Shown: positions 39,786 to 53,639 of the stretch, one piece after another
Layout: each line of letters opens with the position of its first letter
How positions within the stretch are numbered: position 1 is the first letter of the stretch
Notes under the pieces: model-generated
Told to the model about the DNA's origin: nothing
The model's input: only the letters and a program-made list of their open reading frames with translations
Database searches by the model: none
Assembly: GCF_000003605.2 (NCBI RefSeq)
Contig: NW_003105812.1
Coordinates: 1 to 57,587 of the forward strand
Reading direction: 5' to 3'
Length of the DNA stretch: 57,587 bases
Source of the DNA: Saccoglossus kowalevskii
Taxonomy: Eukaryota; Hemichordata; Enteropneusta; Harrimaniidae
Program-made: the position numbers and the translations under genes

Positions 39786-40499
39786 CATTGTACATGCAAA
39801 AGGTGGGCTGGAAACTGACATGAGTGAATGTAAAACATTGTACATGCAAAAGGTGGACTACAAACTAGCATGAGTGAATGTAAAACATTGTACATGCAAA
39901 AGGTGGGCTAGAAACTGACATGAGTGAATGTAAAACATTGTACATGCAAAAGGTGGACTACAAACTAGCATGAGTGAATGTAAAACAATGTACATGCTAA
40001 AGGTGGACTACAAACTAGCATGAGTGAATGTAAAACATTGTACATGCAAAAGGTGGGCTGGAAACTGACATGAGTGAATGTAAAACATTTTACATGCAAA
40101 AGGTGGGCTAGAAACGAACATGAGTGAATGTAAAACATTGTACATGCAAAAGGTGGACTACAACTAGCATGAGTGAATGTAAAACAATGTACATGCAAAA
40201 GGTGGACTACAAACTAGCATGAGTGAATGTAAAACATTGTACATACAAAAGGTGGACTACAAACTAGCATGAGTGAATGTAAAACAATGTACATGCAAAA
40301 GGTGGACTACAAACTAGCATGAGTGAATGTAAAACATTGTACATACAAAAGGTGGACTACAAACTAGCATGAGTGAATGTAAAACATTGTACATGCAAAA
40401 GGTGGACTACAAACTGACATGAGTGAATGTAAAACATTGTACATGCAAAAGGTGGGCTACAAACTAGCATGAGTGAATGTAAAACAATGTACATGCAAA

Positions 40500-43400
40500 A
40501 GGTGGGCTAGAAACTGACATGAGTGAATGTAAAACAATGTACATGCAAAAGGTGGACTACAAACTAGCATGAGTGAATGTAAAACAATGTACATGCAAAA
40601 GGTGGACTACAAACTAGCATGAGTGAATGTAAAACAATGGACATGCAAAAGGTGGGATAGAAACTAGCATGAGTGAATGTAAAACATTGTACATACAAAA
40701 GGTGGACTACAAACTAGCATGAGTGAATGTAAAACATTGTACATGCAAAAGGTGGGCTGGAAACTGACATGAGTGAATGTAAAACATTGTACATGCAAAA
40801 GGTGGACTACAAACTAACATGAGTGAATGTAAAACATTGTACATGCAAAAGGTGGACTACAAACTAGCATGAGTGAATGTAAAACATTGTACATGCAAAA
40901 GGTGGGCTGAAAACTAGCATGAGTGAATGTAAAACATTGTACATGCAAAAGGTGGGCTAGAAACTGACATGAGTGAATGTAAAATATTGTACATGCAAAA
41001 GGTGGACTACAAACTGTCATGAGTGAATGTAAAACATTGTACATGCATAAGGTGGACTACAAACTAGCATGAGTAAATGTAAAACAATGTACATGTAAAA
41101 GGTGGGCTAGAAACTGACATGAGTGAATGTAAAACATTGTACATGCAAAAGGTGGGCTAGTAACTGACATGAGTGAAAGTAAAACATTGTACATGCAAAA
41201 GGTGAACTACAAACTGTCATGAGTGAATGTAAAACATTGTACATGCAAAAGGTGGACTACAAACTAGCATGAGTGAATGTAAAACAATGTACATGCAAAA
41301 GGTGGGATAGAAACTAGCATGAGTGAATGTAAAACATTGTACATACAAAAGGTGGACTACAAACTAGCATGAGTGAATGTAAAACATTGTACATGCAAAA
41401 GGTGGGCTGGAAACTGACATGAGTGAATGTAAAACATTGTACATGCAAAAGGTGGACTACAAACTAACATGAGTGAATGTAAAACATTGTACATGCAAAA
41501 GGTGGACTACAAACTGATATGAGTGAATGTAAAACATTGTACATGCAAAAGGTGGACTACAAACTAGCATGAGTGAGTGTAAAACAATGTACATGCAAAA
41601 GGTGGGCTAGAAACTGACATGAGTGAATGTAAAACATTGTACATGCAAAAGGTGGGCTAGAAACTGACATGAGTGAATGTAAAACAATGTACATGCAAAA
41701 GGTGGACTACAAACTAGCATGAGTGAATGTAAAACAATGTACATGCAAAAGGTGGGCTGGAAACTGACATGAGTGAATGTAAAACATTGTACATGCAAAA
41801 GGTGGGCTAGAAACTGACATGAGTGAATGTAAAACAATGTACATGCAAAAGGTGGGCTAGAAACTGACATGAGTGAATGTAAAACATTGTACATGCAAAA
41901 GGTGGACTTCAAACTAGCATGAGTGAATGTAAAAGATTGTACATGCAAAAGGTGGGCTGGAAACTGACATGAGTGAATGTAAATAATTATACATGCAAAA
42001 GGTGGACTACAAACTAGCATGAGTGAATGTAAAACAATGTACATGCAAAAGGTGGACTACAAACTAGCATGAGTGAATGTAAAACATTGTACATACAAAA
42101 GGTGGACTACAAACTAGCATGAGTGAATGTAAAACAATGTACATGCAAAAGGTAGGCTAGAAACTGATATGAGTGAATGTAAAACATTGTACATGCAAAA
42201 TGTGGACTACAAACTAGCATGAGTGAATGTAAAACAATGTACATGCAAAAGGTGGGCTAGAAACTGACATGAGTGAATGTAAAACATTGTACATGCAAAA
42301 GGTGGGCTAGAAACTGACATGAGTGAATGTAAAACAATGTACGTGCAAAAGGTGGACTACAAACTAGCATGAGTGAATGTAAAACATTGTACATGCAAAA
42401 TTTGGCCTAGAAACTAGCATGAGTGAATGTAAAACATTGTACATGCAAAAGGTGGACTACAAACTAGCATGAGTGAATGTAAAACAATGTACATGCAAAA
42501 GGTGGGCTAGAAACTGACATGAGTGAATGTAAAACATTGTACATGCAAAAGGTGGACTACAAATTGACATGAGTGAATGTAAAACATTGTACATGCAAAA
42601 CGTGGACTACAAACTAGCATGAGTGAATGTAAAACATTGTACATGCAAAAGGTGGACTACAAACTAGCATGAGTGAGTGTAAAACAATGTACATGCAAAA
42701 GGTGGGCTAGAAACTGACATGAGTGAATGTAAAACATTGTACATGCAAAAGGTGGGCTAGAAACTGACATGAGTGAATGTAAAACAATGTACATGCAAAA
42801 GGTGGACTACAAACTAGCATGAGTGAATGTAAAACAATGTACATGCAAAAGGTGGACTACAAACTAGCATGAGTGAATGTAAAACAATGGACATGCAAAA
42901 GGTGGGATAGAAACTAGCATGAGTGAATGTAAAACATTGTACATACAAAAGGTGGACTACAAACTAGCATGAGTGAATGTAAAACATTGTACATGCAAAA
43001 GGTGGGCTGGAAACTGACATGAGTGAATGTAAAACATTGTACATGCAAAAGGTGGACTACAAACTAACATGAGTGAATGTAAAACATTGTACATGCAAAA
43101 GGTGGACTACAAACTAGCATGAGTGAATGTAAAACATTGTACATGCAAAAGGTGGGCTGAAAACTAGCATGAGTGAATGTAAAACATTGTACATGCAAAA
43201 GGTGGGCTAGAAACTGACATGAGTGAATGTAAAATATTGTACATGCAAAAGGTGGACTACAAACTGTCATGAGTGAATGTAAAACATTGTACATGCATAA
43301 GGTGGACTACAAACTAGCATGAGTAAATGTAAAACAATGTACATGTAAAAGGTGGGCTAGAAACTGACATGAGTGAATGTAAAACATTGTACATGCAAAA

Positions 43401-43755
43401 GGTGGGCTAGTAACTGACATGAGTGAAAGTAAAACATTGTACATGCAAAAGGTGAACTACAAACTGTCATGAGTGAATGTAAAACATTGTACATGCAAAA
43501 GGTGGACTACAAACTAGCATGAGTGAATGTAAAACAATGTACATGCAAAAGGTGGGATAGAAACTAGCATGAGTGAATGTAAAACATTGTACATACAAAA
43601 GGTGGACTACAAACTAGCATGAGTGAATGTAAAACATTGTACATGCAAAAGGTGGGCTGGAAACTGACATGAGTGAATGTAAAACATTGTACATGCAAAA
43701 GGTGGACTACAAACTAACATGAGTGAATGTAAAACATTGTACATGCAAAAGGTGG
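40500..43755 (+). repeat. 1.0-kb block duplicated at 2,250-bp offset with a different block between
   Basis: 40,500-41,505 and 42,750-43,755 match at exactly 2,250 bp (45 monomers). They share the private ACAATGGACATGC unit (near 40,636 and 42,886) and GAAAGTAAAACATTG. The intervening 41,506-42,749 is assembled from pieces that lie in a different order at 4.8-6.2 kb. Confidence 0.83.
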
Positions 43756-45424
43756 ACTACAAACTAGCATGAGTGAATGTAAAACATTGTACATGCAAAA
43801 GGTGGACTAGAAACTTACATGAGTGAATGTAAAACATTGTACATGCAAAAGGTGGACTACAAACTGTCATGAGTGAATGTAAAACATTGTACATGCAAAA
43901 GGTGGACTAATCACTGACATGAGTAAATGTAAACATTGTACATGCAAAAGGTGGACTAGAAGCTGACATGAGTGAATGTAAAACATTGTACATGCAAAAG
44001 GTGGACTAGTTACTGACATGAGTGAATGTAAAACATTGTACATGCAAAAGGTGGACTACAAACTAACATGAGTGAATGTAAAACATTGTACATGCAAAAG
44101 GTGGGCTAGAAACTGACATGAGTGAATGTAAAACATTGTACATGCAAAAGGTGGACTACAAACTAGCATGAGTGAATGTAAAACATTGTACATGCAAAAG
44201 GTGGGCTGGAAACTGACATGATCGAATGTAAATAATTATACATGCAAAAGGTGGACTACAAACTAGCATGAGTGAATGTAAAACATTGTACATGCAAAAG
44301 GTGGACTACAAACTAGCATGAGTGAATGTAAAACAATGTACATGCAAAAGGTGGGCTAGAAACTGACATGAGTGAATGTAAAACATTGTACATGCAAAAG
44401 GTGGACTACAAACTGACATGAGTGAATGTAAAACATTGTACATGCAAAAGGTGGACTACAAACTAGCATGAGTGAATGTAAAACATTGTACATGCAAAAG
44501 GTGGGCTAGAAACTGACATGAGTGAATGTAAAACATTGTACATGCAAAAGGTGGACTACAAACTGACATGAGTGAATGTAAAACAATGTACATGCAAAAG
44601 GTGGGCTAGAAACTGACATGAGTGAATGTAAAACATTGTACATGCAAAAGGTGGGCTAGAAACTGACATGAGTGAATGTAAAACAATGTACGTGCAAAAG
44701 GTGGACTACAAACTAGCATGAGTGAATGTAAAACATTGTACATGCAAAATTTGGGCTAGAAACTAACATGAGTGAATGTAAAACAATGTACATGCAAAAG
44801 GTGGACTACAAACTAGCATGAGTGAATGTAAAACAATGTACATGCAAAAGGTGGGCTAGAAACTGACATGAGTGAATGTAAAACATTGTACATGCAAAAG
44901 GTGGACTACAAACTGACATGAGTGAATGTAAAACATTGTACATGCAAAACGTGGACTACAAACTAGCATGAGTGAATGTAAAACAATGTACATGCAAAAG
45001 GTGGGCTAGAAACTGACATGAGTGAATGTAAAAAATTGTACATGCAAAAGGTGGACTACAAACTGACATGAGTGAATGTAAAACATTGTACATGCAAAAG
45101 GTGGACTACAAACTAGCATGAGTAAATGTAAAACATTGTACATGCAAAAGGTGGGCTAGAAACTGACATGAGTGAATGTAAAACATTGTTCATACAAAAG
45201 GTGGACTACAAACTAGCATGAGTGAATGTAAAACATTGTACATGCAAAATGTGGGCTAGAAACTGACATGAGTGAATGTAAAACATTGTACATGCAAAAG
45301 GTGGACTACAAACTAGCATGAGTAAATGTAAAACATTATACATGCAAAAGGTGGGCGGGAAACTGACATGAGTGAATGTAAAACAATGTACATGCAAAAG
45401 GTGGACTACAAACTAGCATGAGTG

Positions 45425-47511
45425 AATGTAAAACATTGTACATGGAAAAGGTGGACTGGAAACTGACATGAGTGAATGTAAAACATTGTACATGGAAAAG
45501 GTGGACTGGAAACAGACATGAGTGAATGTAAAACATTGTACATGCAAAAGGTGGACTACAAACTAGCATGAGTGAATGTAAAATATTGTACATACAAAAG
45601 GTGGACTACAAACTAGCATGAGTGAATGTAAAACATTGTACATGCAAAAGGTGGGCTGGAAACTTACATGAGTGAATGTAAAACATTGTACATGCAAAAG
45701 GTGGGCTGGAAACTGACATGAGTGAATCTAAAACATTGTACATGCAAAAGGTGGGCTGGAAACTAGCATGAGTGAATGTAAAACATTGTACATGCAAAAG
45801 GTGGGCTAGAAACTGACATGAGTGAATGTAAAACATTGTACATGCAAAAGGTGGACTACAAACTAGCATGAGTGAATGTAAAACAATGTACATGCTAAAG
45901 GTGGACTACAAACTAGCATGAGTGAATGTAAAACATTGTACATGCAAAAGGTGGGCTGGAAACTGACATGAGTGAATGTAAAACATTTTACATGCAAAAG
46001 GTGGGCTAGAAACGAACATGAGTGAATGTAAAACATTGTACATGCAAAAGGTGGACTACAACTAGCATGAGTGAATGTAAAACAATGTACATGCAAAAGG
46101 TGGACTACAAACTAGCATGAGTGAATGTAAAACATTGTACATACAAAAGGTGGACTACAAACTAGCATGAGTGAATGTAAAACAATGTACATGCAAAAGG
46201 TGGACTACAAACTAGCATGAGTGAATGTAAAACATTGTACATACAAAAGGTGGACTACAAACTAGCATGAGTGAATGTAAAACATTGTACATGCAAAAGG
46301 TGGACTACAAACTGACATGAGTGAATGTAAAACATTGTACATGCAAAAGGTGGACTACAAACTAGCATGAGTGAATGTAAAACAATGTACATGCAAAAGG
46401 TGGGCTAGAAACTGACATGAGTGAATGTAAAACATTGTACATGCAAAATGTGGACTACAAACTAGCATGAGTGAATGTAAAACCATGTACATGCAAAAGG
46501 TGGGCTAGAAACTGACATGAGTGAATGTAAAACATTGTACATGCAAAAGGTGGGCTAGAAACTGACATGAGTGAATGTAAAACAATGTACGTGCAAAAGG
46601 TGGACTACAAACTAGCATGAGTGAATGTAAAACATTGTACATGCAAAATTTGGGCTAGAAACTAGCATGAGTGAATGTAAAACAATGTACATGCAAAAGG
46701 TGGACTACAAACTAGCATGAGTGACTGTAAAACAATGTACATGCAAAAGGTGGGCTAGAAACTGACATGAGTGAAGGTAAAACATTGTACATGCAAAAGG
46801 TGGACTACAAACTGACATGAGTGAATGTAAAACATTGTACATGGAAAAGGTGGACTGGAAACTGACATGAGTGAATGTAAAACATTGTACATGGAAAAGG
46901 TGGACTGGAAACAGACATGAGTGAATGTAAATCATTGTACATGCAAAAGGTGGACTACAAACTAGCATGAGTGAATGTAAAATATTGTACATACAAAAGG
47001 TGGACTACAAACTAGCATGAGTGAATGTAAAACATTGTACATGCAAAAGGTGGGCTGGAAACTTACATGAGTGAATGTAAAACATTGTACATGCAAAAGG
47101 TGGGCTGGAAACTGACATGAGTGAATCTAAAACATTGTACATGCAAAAGGTGGGCTGGAAACTAGCATGAGTGAATGTAAAACATTGTACATGCAAAAGG
47201 TGGGCTAGAAACTGACATGAGTGAATGTAAAACATTGTACATGCAAAAGGTGGACTACAAACTAGCATGAGTGAATGTAAAACAATGTACATGCTAAAGG
47301 TGGACTACAAACTAGCATGAGTGAATGTAAAACATTGTACATGCAAAAGGTGGGCTGGAAACTGACATGAGTGAATGTAAAACATTTTACATGCAAAAGG
47401 TGGGCTAGAAACGAACATGAGTGAATGTAAAACATTGTACATGCAAAAGGTGGACTACAACTAGCATGAGTGAATGTAAAACAATGTACATGCAAAAGGT
47501 GGACTACAAAC
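45425..47511 (+). repeat. Tandem duplication with 1,399-bp offset
   Basis: 45,425-46,112 is repeated at 46,824-47,511. Shared private states are CATGGAAAAGGTGGACTGG (twice), GGAAACAGACATG, GAATCTAAAAC, CATGCTAAAGG, GAAACGAACATG and the 49-bp ACTACAACTAGC unit. Part of it recurs at 55,051-55,445 and another part at 39.83-40.24 kb (offset 5,898), so the block has at least four full or partial copies. Confidence 0.83.
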
Positions 47512-47929
47512 TGACATGAGTGAATGTAAGACATTGTACATGCAAAAGGTGGACTACAAACTAGCATGAGTGAATGTAAAACAATGTACATGCAAAAGGT
47601 GGGCTAGAAACTGACATGAGTGAATGTAAAACATTGTACATGCAAAAGGTGGGCTGGAAACTGACATGAGTGAATGTAAAACATTTTACATACAAAAGGT
47701 GGACTACAAACTAGCATGAGTGAATGTAAAACATTGTACATGCAAAAGGTGGACTACAAACTGACATGAGTGAATGTAAGACATTGTACATGCAAAAGGT
47801 GGACTACAAACTAGCATGAGTGAATGTAAAACAATGTACATGCAAAAGGTGGGCTAGAAACTGACATGAGTGAATGTAAAACATTGTACATGCAAAAGGT
47901 GGGCTAGAAACTGACATGAGTGAATGTAA

Positions 47930-48300
47930 AACAATGTACGTGCAAAAGGTGGACTACAAACTAGCATGAGTGAATGTAAAACATTGTACATGCAAAATTT
48001 GGGCTAGAAACTAGCATTAGTGAATGTAAAACAATGTACATGCAAAAGGTGGACTACAAACTAGCATGAGTGAATGTAAAACAATGTACATGCAAAAGGT
48101 GGGCTAGAAACTGACATGAGTGAATGTAAAACATTGTACATGCAAAAGGTGGGCTAGAAACTGACATGAGTGAATGTAAAACAATGTACGTGCAAAAGGT
48201 GGACTACAAACTAGCATGAGTGAATGTAAAACATTGTACATGCAAAATTTGGGCTAGAAACTAGCATGAGTGAATGTAAAACAATGTACATGCAAAAGGT
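47930..48300 (+). repeat. Local 250-bp duplication marked by ACGTGC and AAAATTTGGGC units
   Basis: ACAATGTACGTGC occurs near 47,933 and 48,183, each followed 50 bp later by CAAAATTTGGGC. The spacing is five monomers. The two copies differ at GCATTAGTG (left) versus GCATGAGTG (right). Confidence 0.75.
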
Positions 48301-48599
48301 GGACTACAAACTAGCATGAGTCACTGTAAAACAATGTACATGCAAAAGGTGGGCTAGAAACTGACATGAGTGAATGTAAAACATTGTACATGCAAAAGGT
48401 GGACTACAAACTGACATGAGTGAATGTAAAACATTGTACATGCAAAAGGTGGGCTAGAAACTGACATGAGTGAATGTAAAACAATATACATGCAAAAGGT
48501 GGACTACAAACTAGCATGAGTGAATGTAAAACATTATACATGCAAAAGGTGGGCTAGAAACTGACATGAGTGAATGTAAAACATTGTACATGCAAACGG

Positions 48600-49460
48600 T
48601 GGACTAGAAACTAGCATGAGTGAATGTAAAACATACATGCAAAAGGTGGGCTGGAAACTGACATGAGTGAATGTAAAACATTGTACATGCAAAAGGTGGA
48701 CTACAAACTAGCATGAGTGAATGTAAACAATACATGCAAAAGGTGGGCTGGAAACTGACATGAGTGAATGCAAAACATTGTACATGTAAAAGGTGGGCTA
48801 GAAACTAACATGAGTGAATGTAAAACATTGTACATGCAAAAGGTGGGCTAGAAACTAACATGAGTGAATGTAAATAATTGTACATGCAAAAGGTGGACTA
48901 CAAACTGACATGAGTGAATGTAAAACATTGTACATGGAAACTGTGGACTAGAAACTGACATGAGTGAATTTAAAACATTGTACATGCAAAAGGTGGACTA
49001 GAAACTAGCATGAGTGAATGTACAACATTGTACATGCAAACGTTGGACTAGAAACTGACATGAGTGAATGTAAAACATTGTACATGGAAACTGTGGACTT
49101 GAAACTGACATGAGTGAATTTAAAACATTGTACATGCAAAAGGTGGACTAGAAACTAGGATGAGTGAATGTAAAACATTGTACATGCAAAAGGTGGGCTA
49201 GAAACTGACATGAGTGAATGTAAAACATTGTACATGCAAAAGGTGGACTACAAACTAGCATGAGTGAATGTAAAGTATACATGAAAAGGTGGGCTGGAAA
49301 CTGACATGAGTGAATGCAAAACATTGTACATGCAAAAGGTGGGCTAGAAACTAACATGAGTGAATGTAAAACATTGTACATACAAAAGGTGGGCTAGAAA
49401 CTGACATGAGTGAATTTAAAACATTGTACATGCAAAAGGTGGGCTAGAAACTGACATGAG
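48600..49460 (+). repeat. CATACATG cassette and transition into Z sequence
   Basis: A CATACATG unit at 48,632 is followed by AATACATGC and GAATGCAAAAC units, then by CATGGAAACTGTGG units near 48,935 and 49,085, about 150 bp apart. CAAACGTTGG also occurs here, near 49,040. A further shortened unit near 49,270 reads GTATACATGAAAAGG. This is a mixed zone where A/B units give way to Z units. Confidence 0.68.
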
Positions 49461-49704
49461 TGAATGTAAATAATTATACATGCAAAAGGTGGACTACAAA
49501 CTGACATGAGGCAATGTAAAATATTGTACATGCAAACGGTGGACTAGAAACTGACATGAGTGAATGTAAAACATTGTACATGGAAACGGTGGACTAGAAA
49601 CTGACATGAGTGAATTTAAAACATTGTACATGCAAAAGGTGGACTAGAAACTGACATGAGTGAATGTAAAACATTGTACATGGAAAAGGTGAACTGGAAA
49701 CTGA

Positions 49705-52700
49705 CATGAGTGAATGTAAAACATTGTACATGCAAAAGGTGGGCTAGAAACTGACATGAGTGAATGTAAAACATTGTACATGCAAACGGTGGACTACAAA
49801 CTAGCATGAGTGAATGTAAAACATTGTACATGCAAAAGGTGCGCTAGAAACTGACATGAGTGAATGTAACACATTGTACATGCAAAAGGTGGGCTAGAAA
49901 TTAGCAAGTACGAATGTAAAACATTGTACATGCAAAAGGTGGACTACAAACTAGCATGAGTGAATGTAAAACATATATGCAAAAGGTGGGCTGGAAACTG
50001 ACATGAGTGAATGTAAAACATTGTACATACAAAAGGTGGACTACAAACTAGCATGAGTGAATGTAAAACATATATGCAAAAGGTGGGCTGGAAACTGACA
50101 TGAGTGAATGTAAAAAATTGTACATACAAAAGGTGGACTACAAAATAGCATGAGTGAATGTAAAACATATATGCAAAAGATGGGCTGGAAACTGACATGA
50201 GTGAATGTAAAACTTTGTACATGCAAAAGGTGGACTACAAACTAGCATGAGTGAATGTAAGACATTGTACATGCAAAACGTGGGCTACAAACTAACATGA
50301 GTGAATGTAACACATTGTACATGCAAAACGTGGGCTAGAAACTAACATGAGTGAATGTAAAACATTATACATGCAATAGGTGGGCTAGAAACTGACATGA
50401 GTGAATGTAAAACATTATACATGCAAAAGGTGGACTACAAACTGACATGAGTGAATGTTAAAAATTGTACATACAAAAGGTGGACTACAAACTAGCACGA
50501 GTGAATGTAAAACATATATGCAAAAGGTGGGCTGGAAACTGACATGAGTGAATGTAAAAAATTGTACATACAAAAGGTGGACTACAAACTAGCATGAGTG
50601 AATGTAAAACATATATGCAAAAGATGGGCTGGAAACTGACATGAGTGAATGTAAAACTTTGTACATGCAAAAGGTGGACTACAAACTAGCATGAGTGAAT
50701 GTAACACATTGTACATGCAAAACGTGGGCTACAAACTAACATGAGTGAATGTAACACATTGTACATGCAAAACGTGGGCTAGAAACTAACATGAGTGAAT
50801 GTAAAACATTATACATGCAATAGGTGGGCTAGAAACTGACATGAGTGAATGTAAAACAATGTACATGCAAAAGGTGGACTAGAAACTAACATGAGTGAAT
50901 GTAAAACATTATACATGCAAAAGGTGGACTACAAACTGACATGAGTGAATGTAAAACATTGTACATGGAAACGGTGGACTAGAAACTGACATGAGTGAAT
51001 TTAAAACATTATACATGCAAAAGGTGGGCTAGAAACTGACATGAGTGAATGTAAATCATTGTACATGCAAAAGGTGGACTACAAACTAGCATGAGTGAAT
51101 GTAAAACAATGTACATGCAAAAGGTGGACTACAAACTGACCTAAGTGAATGTAAAACATTGTACATGCAAACGGTGGACTAGAAACTGGCACGAGTGAAT
51201 GTAAAACATTGTACATGCAAAAGGTGGGCCAGAAACTGACATAAGGCAATGTAAAATATTGTACATGCAAAAGGTGAGCCAGAAACTGACATGAGGCAAT
51301 GTAAAATATTGTACATGGAAACGGTGGACTAGAAACTGACATGAGTGAATGTAAAACATTGTACATGCAAAAGGTGGGCTAGAAACTGACATGAGTGAAT
51401 GTAAAACATTGTACATGCAAACGGTGGACTACAAACTAGCATGAGTGAATGTAAAACATTGTACATGCAAAAGGTGCGCTAGAAACTGACATGAGTGAAT
51501 GTAACACATTGTACATGCAAAAGGTGGGCTAGAAATTAGCAAGTACGAATGTAAAACATTGTACATGCAAAAGGTGGACTACAAACTAGCATGAGTGAAT
51601 GTAAAACATATATGCAAAAGGTGGGCTGGAAACTGACATGAGTGAATGTAAAACATTGTACATACAAAAGGTGGACTACAAACTAGCATGAGTGAATGTA
51701 AAACATATATGCAAAAGGTGGGCTGGAAACTGACATGAGTGAATGTAAAAAATTGTACATACAAAAGGTGGACTACAAAATAGCATGAGTGAATGTAAAA
51801 CATATATGCAAAAGATGGGCTGGAAACTGACATGAGTGAATGTAAAACTTTGTACATGCAAAAGGTGGACTACAAACTAGCATGAGTGAATGTAACACAT
51901 TGTACATGCAAAACGTGGGCTACAAACTAACATGAGTGAATGTAACACATTGTACATGCAAAACGTGGGCTAGAAACTAACATGAGTGAATGTAAAACAT
52001 TATACATGCAATAGGTGGGCTAGAAACTGACATGAGTGAATGTAAAACATTATACATGCAAAAGGTGGACTACAAACTGACATGAGTGAATGTTAAAAAT
52101 TGTACATACAAAAGGTGGACTACAAACTAGCACGAGTGAATGAAAAACATATATGCAAAAGGTGGGCTGGAAACTGACATGAGTGAGTGTAAAAAATTGT
52201 ACATACAAAAGGTGGACTACAAACTAGCATGAGTGAATGTAAAACATATATGCAAAAGATGGGCTGGAAACTGACATGAGTGAATGTAAAACTTTGTACA
52301 TGCAAAAGGTGGACTACAAACTAGCATGAGTGAATGTAACACATTGTACATGCAAAACGTGGGCTACAAACTAACATGAGTGAATGTAACACATTGTACA
52401 TGCAAAACGTGGGCTAGAAACTAACATGAGTGAATGTAAAACATTATACATGCAATAGGTGGGCTAGAAACTGACATGAGTGAATGTAAAACAATGTACA
52501 TGCAAAAGGTGGACTAGAAACTAACATGAGTGAATGTAAAACATTATACATGCAAAAGGTGGACTACAAACTGACATGAGTGAATGTAAAACATTGTACA
52601 TGGAAACGGTGGACTAGAAACTGACATGAGTGAATTTAAAACATTATACATGCAAAAGGTGGGCTAGAAACTGACATGAGTGAATGTAAATCATTGTACA

Positions 52701-52985
52701 TGCAAAAGGTGGACTACAAACTAGCATGAGTGAATGTAAAACAATGTACATGCAAAAGGTGGACTACAAACTGACCTAAGTGAATGTAAAACATTGTACA
52801 TGCAAACGGTGGACTAGAAACTGGCACGAGTGAATGTAAAACATTGTACATGCAAAAGGTGGGCCAGAAACTGACATAAGGCAATGTAAAATATTGTACA
52901 TGCAAAAGGTGAGCCAGAAACTGACATGAGGCAATGTAAAATATTGTACATGGAAACGGTGGACTAGAAACTGACATGAGTGAAT
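49705..52985 (+). repeat. Near-identical tandem higher-order repeat, 1,635-bp unit
   Basis: Copy 1 is about 49,705-51,350 and copy 2 about 51,340-52,985, at a constant 1,635-bp offset. Differences noticed are few: GTAAGACATTG versus GTAACACATTG near 50,250, GAATGTAAAAC versus GAATGAAAAAC near 50,505, and GAATGTAAAAAATTG versus GAGTGTAAAAAATTG near 50,553. A third, partial copy begins near 53,281 at offset 1,935 and stops near 53,650. This looks like the youngest amplification in the window. Confidence 0.88.
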
Positions 52986-53280
52986 TTAAAACATTGTACA
53001 TGCAAAAGGTGGACTAGAAACTTACATGAGTGAATGTAAAACATTGTACATGCAAAAGGTGAACTGCAAACTGACATGAGTGAATGTAAAACATTGTACA
53101 TGCAAACGGTGGACTAGAAACTGGCACGAGTGAATGTAAAACATTGTACATGCAAAAGGTGGGCCAGAAACTGACATAAGGCAATGTAAAATATTGTACA
53201 TGCAAAAGGTGAGCCAGAAACTGACATGAGGCAATGTAAAATATTGTACATGGAAACGGTGGACTAGAAACTGACATGAG
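52801..53280 (+). repeat. Internal 300-bp duplication (six monomers)
   Basis: The CTGGCACGAG, GGGCCAG with CATAAGGCAATG, GAGCCAG with GGCAATG, and CATGGAAACGG series at 52,801-52,980 is repeated at 53,101-53,280. This insertion accounts for the third anchor interval being 1,935 instead of 1,635 bp. Confidence 0.85.
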
Positions 53281-53639
53281 TGAATGTAAAACATTGTACA
53301 TGCAAAAGGTGGGCTAGAAACTGACATGAGTGAATGTAAAACATTGTACATGCAAACGGTGGACTACAAACTAGCATGAGTGAATGTAAAACATTGTACA
53401 TGCAAAAGGTGCGCTAGAAACTGACATGAGTGAATGTAACACATTGTACATGCAAAAGGTGGGCTAGAAATTAGCAAGTACGAATGTAAAACATTGTACA
53501 TGCAAAAGGTGGACTACAAACTAGCATGAGTGAATGTAAAACATATATGCAAAAGGTGGGCTGGAAACTGACATGAGTGAATGTAAAACATTGTACATAC
53601 AAAAGGTGGACTACAAACTAGCATGAGTGAATGTAAAAC

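Larger units (their letters stand above)
39736..48890 (+). repeat. A/B satellite domain 3
   Basis: Alternating A and B monomers resume after a junction near 39,740-39,754, which holds one extra T (CATTTGTAC) and one missing G (AAAAGTGGG). The domain is a mosaic of blocks seen elsewhere: 39.83-40.52 kb (copied at 45.73-46.42), 40,500-41,505 (copied at 42,750-43,755), 41,595-42,030 (from 5,340-5,775), 41,990-42,365 (from 4,785-5,160), 42,385-42,700 (from 5.77-6.2 and 16.9-17.4 kb), and 43,129-44,529 (from 20.4-21.8 kb). The right part (44.6-48.3 kb) is rich in ACAATGTACGTGC followed by AAAATTTGGGC units. Confidence 0.8.
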
